In this document: one piece after another, positions 7,654-13,599 of the stretch
Position numbering within the stretch: position 1 is the stretch's first letter
Layout of the letters: each line of letters begins with the position of its first letter
Assembly: GCA_964625865.1 (NCBI GenBank)
Contig: CAZVEV010000152.1
Coordinates: 1 to 13,599, forward strand
Reading direction: 5' to 3'
Length of the DNA stretch: 13,599 nucleotides
Source: CAZVEV01 sp964625865
GTDB taxonomy: Bacteria > Planctomycetota > Phycisphaerae > SM23-33
The notes under the pieces: model-generated
Databases searched by the model: none
What the model was told of the DNA's origin: nothing
What the model saw: only the letters and a program-made list of their open reading frames with translations
Program-made: the position numbers and the translations under genes

Positions 7654-8354
7654 CAGCGTTCTCCGGAGTCGCCACGCAGGATGGGCAACTCGGCACACGT
7701 CGCATCGTCAAAGCCCAGGGTCGCACACAGGGCGTTCGTCAGCGGCTTGGTCGTCTCGTCGACGGCAACGTCGCGTCCGGCCAGGTGCGACAGGCTGGTC
7801 ACCGCGCCGCCGCCGGCCTGGCCGCACGGGACGATCAGATCGAACGCGCCGGCCGCGTCACGCGTCACGTTGACTGCCAGGCCATGATACGTGACCCATC
7901 TCGCTACCGCCACGCCGACGGCGGCGACTTTCGCCCCGCCGGCCCAGACGCCGATGACGCCCTCGCGCCGATCGGCCTGTATACCGAAGTCGGCCAGCAG
8001 GCGAATGACGGCCTCCTCCAGGGCGCAGACGAATCCGCGCACGCCGCCGGGTCGGCCCGCCAGGTTGACAATGGGGTAGGCCACCAGTTGCCCCGGCCCG
8101 TGCCACGTGACCTGTCCGCCTCGCCGCGAGCGGTGGATCTCCACGCCGAGCGCATCGAGGCGGGCGTGACCGGCGAGGATGTCCTCGTCGCGTCCGCGGC
8201 GGCCTAGCGTTATCACGGGCGGATCGTGCTCGAGCAGCAGCAGGTGAGGCGGCTCGTCGCGACTGGCCTGCATGCGGGCGACAAGGGCCTGCTGGACGTC
8301 GAGGGCGTCCTGGTATGAGATACGCCCCAGGTTGTGGACTATGAGGTCGGACAT
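7653..8354 (-). CDS. lipB: Octanoyl-[acyl-carrier-protein]:protein N-octanoyltransferase
   Basis: LipB moves octanoate from acyl carrier protein onto the lipoyl-domain lysine of carrier proteins such as GcvH and E2 subunits, the first step of lipoate synthesis; LipA then adds sulfur. The 233-residue product has the family signatures: HDPPVITLGRRG (43-54), SRRGGQVTWHGPGQLVAYPI (76-95), GGAKVAAVGV (139-148) with K142 as the expected catalytic lysine, THE HGLAVNV segment (157-163), and FDLIVPCG (171-178) with C177 as the acyl-accepting cysteine, followed by TSL. Length matches the family. The start at 8354 (MSDLIVHNLG) has AGGA four bases upstream; an in-frame ATG at 8429 would translate an inverted repeat and is rejected. 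The gene follows gcvPB after 144 bases, so it probably serves GcvH lipoylation in this operon. It is coupled to the MFS gene downstream. Confidence 0.97.
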   Translation of the reverse strand: MSDLIVHNLGRISYQDALDVQQALVARMQASRDEPPHLLLLEHDPPVITLGRRGRDEDILAGHARLDALGVEIHRSRRGGQVTWHGPGQLVAYPIVNLAGRPGGVRGFVCALEEAVIRLLADFGIQADRREGVIGVWAGGAKVAAVGVAVARWVTYHGLAVNVTRDAAGAFDLIVPCGQAGGGAVTSLSHLAGRDVAVDETTKPLTNALCATLGFDDATCAELPILRGDSGER

Positions 8355-8363
8355 TGTTTCCTG

Positions 8364-8436
8364 GTAGGGCGTGCAACGTGTTGCACGCGGAAGGGCTTGG
8401 GCATTCGTTCCGCGTGCAACGAGTTGCACGCCCTAC
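8364..8436. repeat. Nested inverted repeat (REP/BIME-like palindrome) in the gcvPB-lipB spacer
   Basis: Arms at 8364-8392 and 8408-8436 are reverse complements over 29 bases with two mismatches, separated by a 15-base loop. Each arm is itself a palindrome: GCGTGCAAC, two bases (GT or GA), then GTTGCACGC, at 8370-8388 and 8412-8431 respectively. The RNA could fold as one long hairpin or two short ones. The left arm begins two bases from the lipB ribosome binding site (AGGA at 8359-8362). The form resembles REP/BIME elements; copy number elsewhere in the genome cannot be seen. Confidence 0.8.
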
Positions 8437-8498
8437 AGGCTATGCGGTCTGGAAAAGGTGACACCGAAACCAGCGCGCCACCGTCGTGACGCGGGACG
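8437..8498. other. Remainder of the gcvPB-lipB spacer
   Basis: No gene is seen. GGAAAAGGTGACACC at 8451-8465 contains the small palindrome GGTG-A-CACC and may be part of the same repeat unit or a separate element. No terminator with a T run (minus strand) is visible, so read-through from gcvPB into lipB is plausible. Confidence 0.4.
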
Positions 8499-9959
8499 CT
8501 ATTCGGTTTTGGGCGGCAGGGACGCAACGTCGGGTTGTCTGGCGGCGCGGGTCTCGTCGAGTTGTCCGACGACGGTCGTTGTCGGACAGGCGGCCAGGGC
8601 GTCGGGGTCGGACTCGGCGAGTTCGGCGATGTCGATCATGGCGGCGATGAAGGAGTCGAGGGTTTCCTTGGATTCGCACTCGGTCGGCTCGATCATCATC
8701 GCCTCGTGGACGATCAGCGGGAAGTAGACCGTCGGCGGGTGGAAGCCGCGGTCGATGAGGGCCTTCGCGACGTTGATCGCCCGCGCGCCCTTGACCGCCT
8801 GCCTCGCGGCCGAGAAGACGCACTCGTGCATGCAGGGACCGGGGTAGGGCAGGTCGAAGTGGTCCTTGAGTTTTTCCATCACGTAATTGGCGTTCAGGAC
8901 GGCGTTGTCGGCAACGCGATGGAGGCCCTCGGCGCCGAGCATGAGAATATAGGCGTAGGCCCGCAAAATGATGCCGAAGTTCCCGTAGAACGGCGCGATG
9001 TAGCCGATGGACTTGGGGCGGTCGTAGTCGAGATAGAACGACCCGTCGTCGCGTTCGCGGATGACGGAGGTCGGGAGGAACTCGGCGAGCTTGGCCGTCA
9101 CGCCGACGGGGCCTGCGCCGGGCCCGCCGCCGCCGTGGGGCGTGGCGAACGTCTTGTGAAGGTTGACGTGGACGATGTCGAATCCCGCATCGCCCGGCTT
9201 GCACCGCCCGAGCAGGGCGTTGAGGTTCGCCCCGTCGTAGTACATCAGCCCGTCAACGGCGTGGACCCTATCGGCGATTTCGTGGATTCGGTGATTGAAC
9301 AGTCCCACCGTGTTGGGGCACGTCAGCATCACGCCGGCGACCTTGTCGTCGAGGACGGCAGCCAGTGCATCAACGTCCATCACGCCGGCTGCGTCGGAGG
9401 GCACGGTCTTGACGTCATAGCCCGCAATGGCCGCACTGGCCGGGTTCGTGCCGTGCGCACTGTCGGGAATGAGGATCGTCGTCTTGTCGTTGCCGCGGTC
9501 GGCGTGATAGGCCGCGATGATCATCGCGCCGGTCAACTCGCCGTGCGCCCCGGCCAGCGGCTGCATCGTAAACGCCGCCATGCCGCAGATCTCGCGCAGC
9601 AGCAGGTCCATCCGCCTCAGGACCGCCAGGGCCCCCTGGACCATCATCTCCCCGCCGGGCAGTTGGGGCAGCAGGGGATGGAGATACGCAAAGCCCGGAT
9701 AGCCCGCGATGCGCTCGGTGGCCTTGGGGTTGTACTTCATCGTGCACGAGCCCAGCGGATAGAAGCCCGTATCCACGCCGAAGTTGAGCCTGCTCAGGGC
9801 CGTGAAGTGGCGCACCACGTCCAGTTCGGACAGTTCGGGCAGTTCGGCCGGCGCGTCGCGAAGCAGATTCGGTTTGAACGCCACGCGCGACCCGACGCCG
9901 CTGGCCACGTTGCGGACGGCCCGTCGCCCGGGCACGGACTTATCGAATATGAGTTTCAC
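8499..9959 (-). CDS. gcvPB: Glycine dehydrogenase (decarboxylating) subunit 2, P-protein B subunit
   Basis: This is the PLP-binding half of the split P-protein, which decarboxylates glycine and passes the aminomethyl group to lipoyl-GcvH. The 486-residue product shows FYPLGSCTMKYNPK (66-79), SAHGTNPASA (167-176), DGANLNALLG (242-251), and the PLP-lysine segment VHVNLHKTFATPHGGGGPG (263-281) with K269 as the expected Schiff-base lysine. C-terminal PPTVYFPLIVHEAMMIEPTE is also typical. The start chosen is GTG at 9959, which overlaps the gcvPA stop as GTGA and has a near-perfect GGAGGTGA seven bases upstream. It gives the usual family length; an upstream ATG at 10055 would lie inside gcvPA and add 32 unrelated residues. 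It forms an alpha2-beta2 type enzyme with GcvPA. The split form occurs in Firmicutes, Thermotoga, archaea and several other phyla. Confidence 0.97.
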   Translation of the reverse strand: MKLIFDKSVPGRRAVRNVASGVGSRVAFKPNLLRDAPAELPELSELDVVRHFTALSRLNFGVDTGFYPLGSCTMKYNPKATERIAGYPGFAYLHPLLPQLPGGEMMVQGALAVLRRMDLLLREICGMAAFTMQPLAGAHGELTGAMIIAAYHADRGNDKTTILIPDSAHGTNPASAAIAGYDVKTVPSDAAGVMDVDALAAVLDDKVAGVMLTCPNTVGLFNHRIHEIADRVHAVDGLMYYDGANLNALLGRCKPGDAGFDIVHVNLHKTFATPHGGGGPGAGPVGVTAKLAEFLPTSVIRERDDGSFYLDYDRPKSIGYIAPFYGNFGIILRAYAYILMLGAEGLHRVADNAVLNANYVMEKLKDHFDLPYPGPCMHECVFSAARQAVKGARAINVAKALIDRGFHPPTVYFPLIVHEAMMIEPTECESKETLDSFIAAMIDIAELAESDPDALAACPTTTVVGQLDETRAARQPDVASLPPKTE

Positions 9960-11290
9960 AGGATCACCTCCAGCGTGTGGGCGAGGAAGTCGATGTCTTG
10001 CTTCGTGCGTTTCTCGGTAACCGCGACAAGGAGACAGTTGTTCATCTCGGGCCAATACCGCCCCAGCGGGAAACCTGCCGCCAGCCCGCGATTGAACAGG
10101 CCGCGAATGACCTTGTCAGCGGCCATCGGAAGGTTCAGGACGAATTCGTTGAAGTACCAGCGATTGGGGAATCGCATGGTCACGCCGGGCACTTCCGTGA
10201 GCCTTCGCTGGGCGTAGCTGGCCTTGTCGGCGCAGGTCTGGGCCAGTTCGGCCAGCCCGCCCTTGCCGAGCAGACTCAGATACACCACCGCCGTCAGGGC
10301 GCACAGGCCCTGGTTGGTGCAGATGTTGGACATCGCCTTCTCGCGACGGATGTGCTGTTCGCGGGCCTGCAGGGTCAGTACGAAGCCTTCGCGGCCCTTG
10401 GCGTCGACGGTCCGGCCCGCGATGCGCCCGGGCATCTTCCGCATGTACTTCGTTCGGGTGGCCATGTAGCCGAGGTACGGTCCGCCGAAGGAAATGGGCA
10501 TGCCGAGGCTCTGGCCCTCGCCGACGACGATGTCGGCCCCCATCGACCCGGGCGTCTTGAGAATGCCCAGCGAGATCGGATACGCCGAAACCACCAGCAG
10601 GGCGCCGTGGGCGTGGGCCAGTTCGGCCAGGTCCGTCAGGTCGTCGGCGCAGCCGAAGAAGTTCGGGTTCTGCACGATCACCGCGGCGGTCTGGTCGTTG
10701 ATCTGGGCGGCGACGGCCTCGCGGTCGACCAGGCCCTCGCGGGATTCGGTCTCCACCAGGTCGATGCCCAGGTTGCTCGTGTACGAGCGGACCATCTTGC
10801 GGTAGATCGGGCTGACCGAATCATCGACGATCACCCGCCGCCGCCGCGTGACGCGCAGGGCCATCATGATCGCCTCGTAGACCGCCGTCCCGCCGTCGTA
10901 CAGCGAGGCGTTGGCGACTTCCATGTCGGTCAGCCGACAGATCGCCGACTGGTACTCGTAGATCGCCTGGAGCGTGCCCTGGGAGATCTCCGGCTGGTAA
11001 GGTGTATACGCGGTGTAGAACTCGCTTCGGGAGACGAGGGCTTCTAGTGCGGCGGGCACGAAGTGATCGTAGAACCCGCCTCCGAGGAAGCCGATCAGGC
11101 CCGTGGTGTTGTGGTCGGCCAGCGTCGCCAGCTTGCTCCGCACCTCCTGTTCGGTCAGGCCGGCGGGGATGTCCAACTTCCCGCAGCGAAGTTCGGGGGG
11201 AATGTTGGCGAACAGGTCGTCGATGCTGTCAACGCCGATGGCGTCGAGCATCTGTCTCTGTTGCTCGTCTGTGTTTGCGATGAACGGCAT
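9956..11290 (-). CDS. gcvPA: Glycine dehydrogenase (decarboxylating) subunit 1, P-protein A subunit
   Basis: The N-terminal-half subunit of the split glycine decarboxylase, 444 residues, close to the usual family length. Recognisable segments include MPFIANTDEQQRQMLDAIG at the start, FLGGGFYDHFVPAAL, the hallmark FYTAYTPYQPEISQGTLQAI followed by YEYQSAICRLTDMEVANASLYDGGTA, and SYTSNLGIDLVE. Toward the C-terminus come GREGFVLTLQAREQHIRREK and SNICTNQGLCAL. This subunit has the same fold as GcvPB but lacks the PLP lysine; the active site forms at the A-B interface. The ATG at 11290 has GGAG six bases upstream. It lies 38 bases after gcvH, a spacer filled by a GC hairpin, and overlaps gcvPB by four bases. 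It acts in the cytoplasm as part of the glycine cleavage system. Confidence 0.97.
   Translation of the reverse strand: MPFIANTDEQQRQMLDAIGVDSIDDLFANIPPELRCGKLDIPAGLTEQEVRSKLATLADHNTTGLIGFLGGGFYDHFVPAALEALVSRSEFYTAYTPYQPEISQGTLQAIYEYQSAICRLTDMEVANASLYDGGTAVYEAIMMALRVTRRRRVIVDDSVSPIYRKMVRSYTSNLGIDLVETESREGLVDREAVAAQINDQTAAVIVQNPNFFGCADDLTDLAELAHAHGALLVVSAYPISLGILKTPGSMGADIVVGEGQSLGMPISFGGPYLGYMATRTKYMRKMPGRIAGRTVDAKGREGFVLTLQAREQHIRREKAMSNICTNQGLCALTAVVYLSLLGKGGLAELAQTCADKASYAQRRLTEVPGVTMRFPNRWYFNEFVLNLPMAADKVIRGLFNRGLAAGFPLGRYWPEMNNCLLVAVTEKRTKQDIDFLAHTLEVIL
9957..9971 (-). promoter_or_regulatory. Strong Shine-Dalgarno and GTG start of gcvPB within the gcvPA stop
   Basis: Reading the minus strand, GGAGG at 9971-9967 (extended GGAGGTGA) is followed by seven bases and a GTG at 9959-9957. 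The GTG shares bases with the TGA of gcvPA (9958-9956). It fixes the gcvPB start and implies coupled synthesis of the two P-protein subunits in equal amounts. Confidence 0.85.
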
Positions 11291-11307
11291 GGTGTGCTCC
11301 GGTCAGG

Positions 11308-11328
11308 CCGCGGGGTCCGTGCCCGCGG
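11308..11328 (-). other. GC hairpin between gcvH and gcvPA
   Basis: CCGCGGG at 11308-11314 and CCCGCGG at 11322-11328 form a perfect 7-bp inverted repeat with a 7-base loop. It begins directly after the gcvH stop and ends eight bases before the gcvPA Shine-Dalgarno. There is no following T run, so it does not look like an intrinsic terminator. It could protect the 3' end of a gcvH-containing RNA or modulate gcvPA translation. Confidence 0.55.
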
Positions 11329-11715
11329 TCAGCCCTGTTCCTGGGCCAGAAGGGCCTCGTACTGCGCGGCATCCATCAGGCCGTCCAGTTGCGACGGGTC
11401 GGCCAGCGTGATCGTGTAGATCCATCCCGCGCCGTAGGGGTCGCTGTTGACCGGCGAGGGGTCGTCCTCGAGTGCGGCGTTGGTCTCGGCGACCGTGCCG
11501 TCGGCGGGGGCGTAGATGCTGGCGGCAGCCTTGGCCGACTCGACTACGCAGGCTTCGGCGCCCTTGGCCAGTTCGGCGCCTTCGTCGGGCAGTTCCACGA
11601 ACGTGATGTCGCCCAGGGCGTTCTGCGCGTGGTCGGTAATGCCCACGGTCGCCGTTCCCTCGCCGGGCTTGATCCACTCGTGCTGGTCGGTGTACTTCAG
11701 GTCGGTCGGTATCAT
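11329..11715 (-). CDS. gcvH: Glycine cleavage system H protein
   Basis: GcvH carries the lipoyl arm that shuttles the aminomethyl intermediate from the P-protein to the T-protein and is then reoxidised by the L-protein. The 128-residue product matches the family length. It shows YTDQHEWIK near the start, VGITDHAQNALGDITFVELP (24-43), and the lipoyl segment VVESAKAAASIYAPADG (57-73) with K62 as the expected lipoylated lysine, followed by NSDPYGAGWIYTI. The ATG at 11715 has GGAG eight bases upstream. It lies 22 bases after gcvT in the same operon. The lipB gene further down supplies the enzyme for the first step of its lipoylation. Confidence 0.98.
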   Translation of the reverse strand: MIPTDLKYTDQHEWIKPGEGTATVGITDHAQNALGDITFVELPDEGAELAKGAEACVVESAKAAASIYAPADGTVAETNAALEDDPSPVNSDPYGAGWIYTITLADPSQLDGLMDAAQYEALLAQEQG

Positions 11716-11737
11716 CTCTCGTGCTCCGTCAGTGGTG

Positions 11738-12838
11738 TCATGGGCGTGCCTTGGCGCGGCACGTGCCGTGTGTATAAAGGGGTTTGTCGCAGACGGTGGC
11801 GGGCAGTTCGGCCCGGGCGGTGCGAATGGTCAGTTCCGTGCCGCTCGCCGAGGCGTCCGGGGCGACGTAGCCCATGGCGATGGACACCTGCAGGCTGGGC
11901 GAAAACGCCGCGCTGGTGACCGTCCCGACGACGTGCCCGTCGCGGACAATCTGATCGCCCTCGGCCGCGCGGCGCCGCGTGTCTGTTCGCATCGCTATCA
12001 GCGTGCGCTGCGGGGGCGCTTCGGCTATCGTTCGCAACGCCGCGGCGCCGATGAACTCCCGTGACAGGTCGATGAACCCGCCCAGGCCCGCTTCAATGGG
12101 ATTGTGCGACTCGCTCAGTTCGTTGCCATACAGCGGATAGCACATCTCCAGGCGCAGCGAGTCCCGCGCGCCAAGGCCCGCGGGAAGAACGGGCGGAGCA
12201 AGTGCGACGTACTCGAAGATCCGCTTCAGATCACTGGCTGAGGCCATGATCTCGTAGCCCAGTTCGCCGGTGTAGCCGGTCCGCCCGATGACGCAGTCGC
12301 GCCCGCAGCATCGCGTGCGACGGGCGGTGAAGTACCCCAGATCCGCCACGTCGGCGTCGGCGAACTGCGCGAGCACGTCCAAGGCCTTGGGCCCCTGCAG
12401 GTCGAACTTGCCCCATCGCTCGGCCGAGAGATTTCGGAGAATCACGTCATCGCCCAACTGCTCGCCGAGGTGAGCGAAATCGCTCTCGAGCGTGCCGGCG
12501 TTGACGACCAGGAGGAACTCGCCCTCGTCGAGTCGCATCAGGATGGTGTCGTCCATCACTCCGCCCGCGTCGTTCAGGAGGAAGCCGTACCTGCAGGCCC
12601 CGACGCGCATGGCGGCGGCGTCCTGCGTGCCGACTGCGCCGAGGCGGTCCGCGGCGTCAGGGCCGCTGATGAGGAACAGGCCCATGTGGCTGGTGTCGAA
12701 TACGACAGCCTCGGAGCGACAGTGCGCATGCTCGGCGAGTACGCCGCTGTATTGCACGGGCAGGATCCACCCATGGAAGTCCACAAGCCTGGCGCCCAGG
12801 CGGGTGTTGTAGTCGTGGAGAACGGTTGTTTTCGGCAC
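11738..12838 (-). CDS. gcvT: Aminomethyltransferase, glycine cleavage system T protein
   Basis: GcvT releases ammonia from the aminomethyl-lipoyl intermediate on GcvH and transfers the methylene group to tetrahydrofolate. The 366-residue product has LVDFHGWILPVQY (18-30), DTSHMGLFLISG (48-59), NDAGGVMDDT (89-98) with the conserved catalytic Asp at 96 or 97, GRTGYTGELGYE (185-196), GARDSLRLEM (223-232) and LYGNELSE (236-243). The C-terminal barrel domain follows (about 278-355). Some motif positions differ from textbook forms: MCYPLYGNEL where AGMPLYGHEL is common. The start is GTG at 12838: a TGA lies in frame two codons upstream, so no longer form is possible, and the product begins like other GcvT proteins. 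Its ribosome binding site is weak (TGGGATGA). It is the first gene of the glycine cleavage run. Confidence 0.96.
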   Translation of the reverse strand: MPKTTVLHDYNTRLGARLVDFHGWILPVQYSGVLAEHAHCRSEAVVFDTSHMGLFLISGPDAADRLGAVGTQDAAAMRVGACRYGFLLNDAGGVMDDTILMRLDEGEFLLVVNAGTLESDFAHLGEQLGDDVILRNLSAERWGKFDLQGPKALDVLAQFADADVADLGYFTARRTRCCGRDCVIGRTGYTGELGYEIMASASDLKRIFEYVALAPPVLPAGLGARDSLRLEMCYPLYGNELSESHNPIEAGLGGFIDLSREFIGAAALRTIAEAPPQRTLIAMRTDTRRRAAEGDQIVRDGHVVGTVTSAAFSPSLQVSIAMGYVAPDASASGTELTIRTARAELPATVCDKPLYTHGTCRAKARP

Positions 12839-12868
12839 GGGTCATCCCAGGCAGAGGTCTTCACTCGC

Positions 12869-12893
12869 CGCCCCGACCACCGCGGTGGGGGCG
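12869..12893 (-). other. GC-rich hairpin in the gcvT leader
   Basis: The perfect 12-base palindrome CCACCGCGGTGG at 12877-12888 is flanked by sequences that extend the pairing. In the minus-strand RNA, CGCCC (12893-12889) can pair with GGGCG (12873-12869), and CCAC with GTGG, leaving a 3-base bulge and a CGCG loop. It lies about 30 bases before the gcvT start. It could be a dyad operator or a leader RNA structure; no T run follows. Confidence 0.45.
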
Positions 12894-12900
12894 AACCGGG

Positions 12901-12930
12901 ACAATACCACCCTTCCTGCAATTCCCGCAA
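12901..12930 (-). promoter_or_regulatory. Possible sigma70-type promoter for the gcv operon
   Basis: On the minus strand TTGCGG (12930-12925), an 18-base spacer and TATTGT (12906-12901) give a loose -35/-10 pair, placing transcription start near 12893 at the edge of the GC hairpin. The 192-base gap after the ATPase gene makes a promoter here likely, but the hexamers are poor matches. Confidence 0.3.
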
Positions 12931-12968
12931 GAGGACGCTCTCTGGAAACTGCAAATAACTGCGCAGAC

Positions 12969-12984
12969 CGCGCTGGGCAGCGCG
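12969..12984 (-). other. Hairpin downstream of the MoxR-type ATPase gene
   Basis: CGCGCT (12969-12974) and AGCGCG (12979-12984) form a perfect 6-bp stem with a 4-base loop, 46 bases after the ATPase stop on the minus strand. A somewhat T-rich segment (GTTATTTG, about 12959-12952) follows at a distance. It may be a weak or factor-aided terminator, separating the ATPase transcript from gcvT. Confidence 0.35.
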
Positions 12985-13030
12985 TGCAGACGAATCGCGT
13001 GCGTGGTCCGCATGACGAGACAGGGCGGTC

Positions 13031-13599
<569 letters not shown>

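Noticed and set aside
8355..8429. Upstream ATG for lipB adding 25 residues
   Set aside because: The added codons come from the inverted repeat, and the start at 8354 has a well-placed AGGA and begins like other LipB proteins.
8364..8436. Possible CRISPR repeat-spacer unit
   Set aside because: There are only two copies, in inverted and not direct orientation, with a 15-base gap and no cas genes nearby.
9960..10055. Upstream ATG for gcvPB adding 32 residues
   Set aside because: It lies inside gcvPA; the GTG at 9959 has a near-perfect Shine-Dalgarno and gives the normal length.
8535..10217. Long open frame on the plus strand (560 codons) opposite gcvPB
   Set aside because: It is a mirror of gcvPB, whose PLP-lysine and other motifs are unmistakable; the plus-strand translation is Gly/Arg/Val-rich with no domain.

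Overview
The window is high-GC DNA packed with genes and reads as bacterial chromosome. Several traits together suggest a planctomycete or close relative, probably of the Phycisphaerae type: a sensor kinase followed by two receiver-effector genes, a glycine decarboxylase split into two subunits, a large secreted protein with no obvious family, and a GTGCAAC palindrome in a spacer. This assignment is an inference from gene style, since no rRNA or other marker lies here.

Layout. Positions 1-3261 (+) hold a signalling operon: the 3' part of a histidine kinase whose first visible codon is the phospho-accepting His, a receiver-HDOD protein, and a receiver joined to a degenerate HD-GYP-like domain. 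The genes overlap by 46 and 8 bases, so they are almost certainly co-translated. Positions 3262-3696 are a 435-base gap without a credible gene, holding only a TATAAT box. Positions 3697-6213 (+) encode an 838-residue protein with a signal peptide and a possible transglutaminase-like Cys-His-Asp core; I do not recognise it beyond that. Positions 6214-6411 separate this gene from a convergent minus-strand block.

The minus-strand block reads, in transcription order: a MoxR-type AAA+ ATPase (13599-13031, cut by the window edge), then gcvT (12838-11738), gcvH (11715-11329), gcvPA (11290-9956), gcvPB (9959-8499), lipB (8354-7653) and an MFS transporter (7653-6412). GcvT, GcvH and GcvPA/PB are the T, H and P parts of the glycine cleavage system, which splits glycine into CO2, ammonia and a methylene group passed to tetrahydrofolate. 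LipB starts lipoylation by loading octanoate onto carrier domains such as GcvH, so the operon encodes both the lipoyl-dependent enzyme and the first step of its cofactor attachment. LipA and the L-protein are not in the window. The MFS gene is coupled to lipB through a TGATG stop/start overlap; its substrate is unknown.

Non-coding structure: a nested inverted repeat (8364-8436) beside the lipB ribosome binding site, a 7-bp GC hairpin exactly filling the gcvH-gcvPA spacer, and a GC hairpin in the gcvT leader. I found no CRISPR array, tRNA, rRNA, insertion sequence or recognisable riboswitch. Most of the window is orthodox. The least explained parts are the secreted 838-residue protein, the degenerate HD-GYP-like effector and the nested palindrome.
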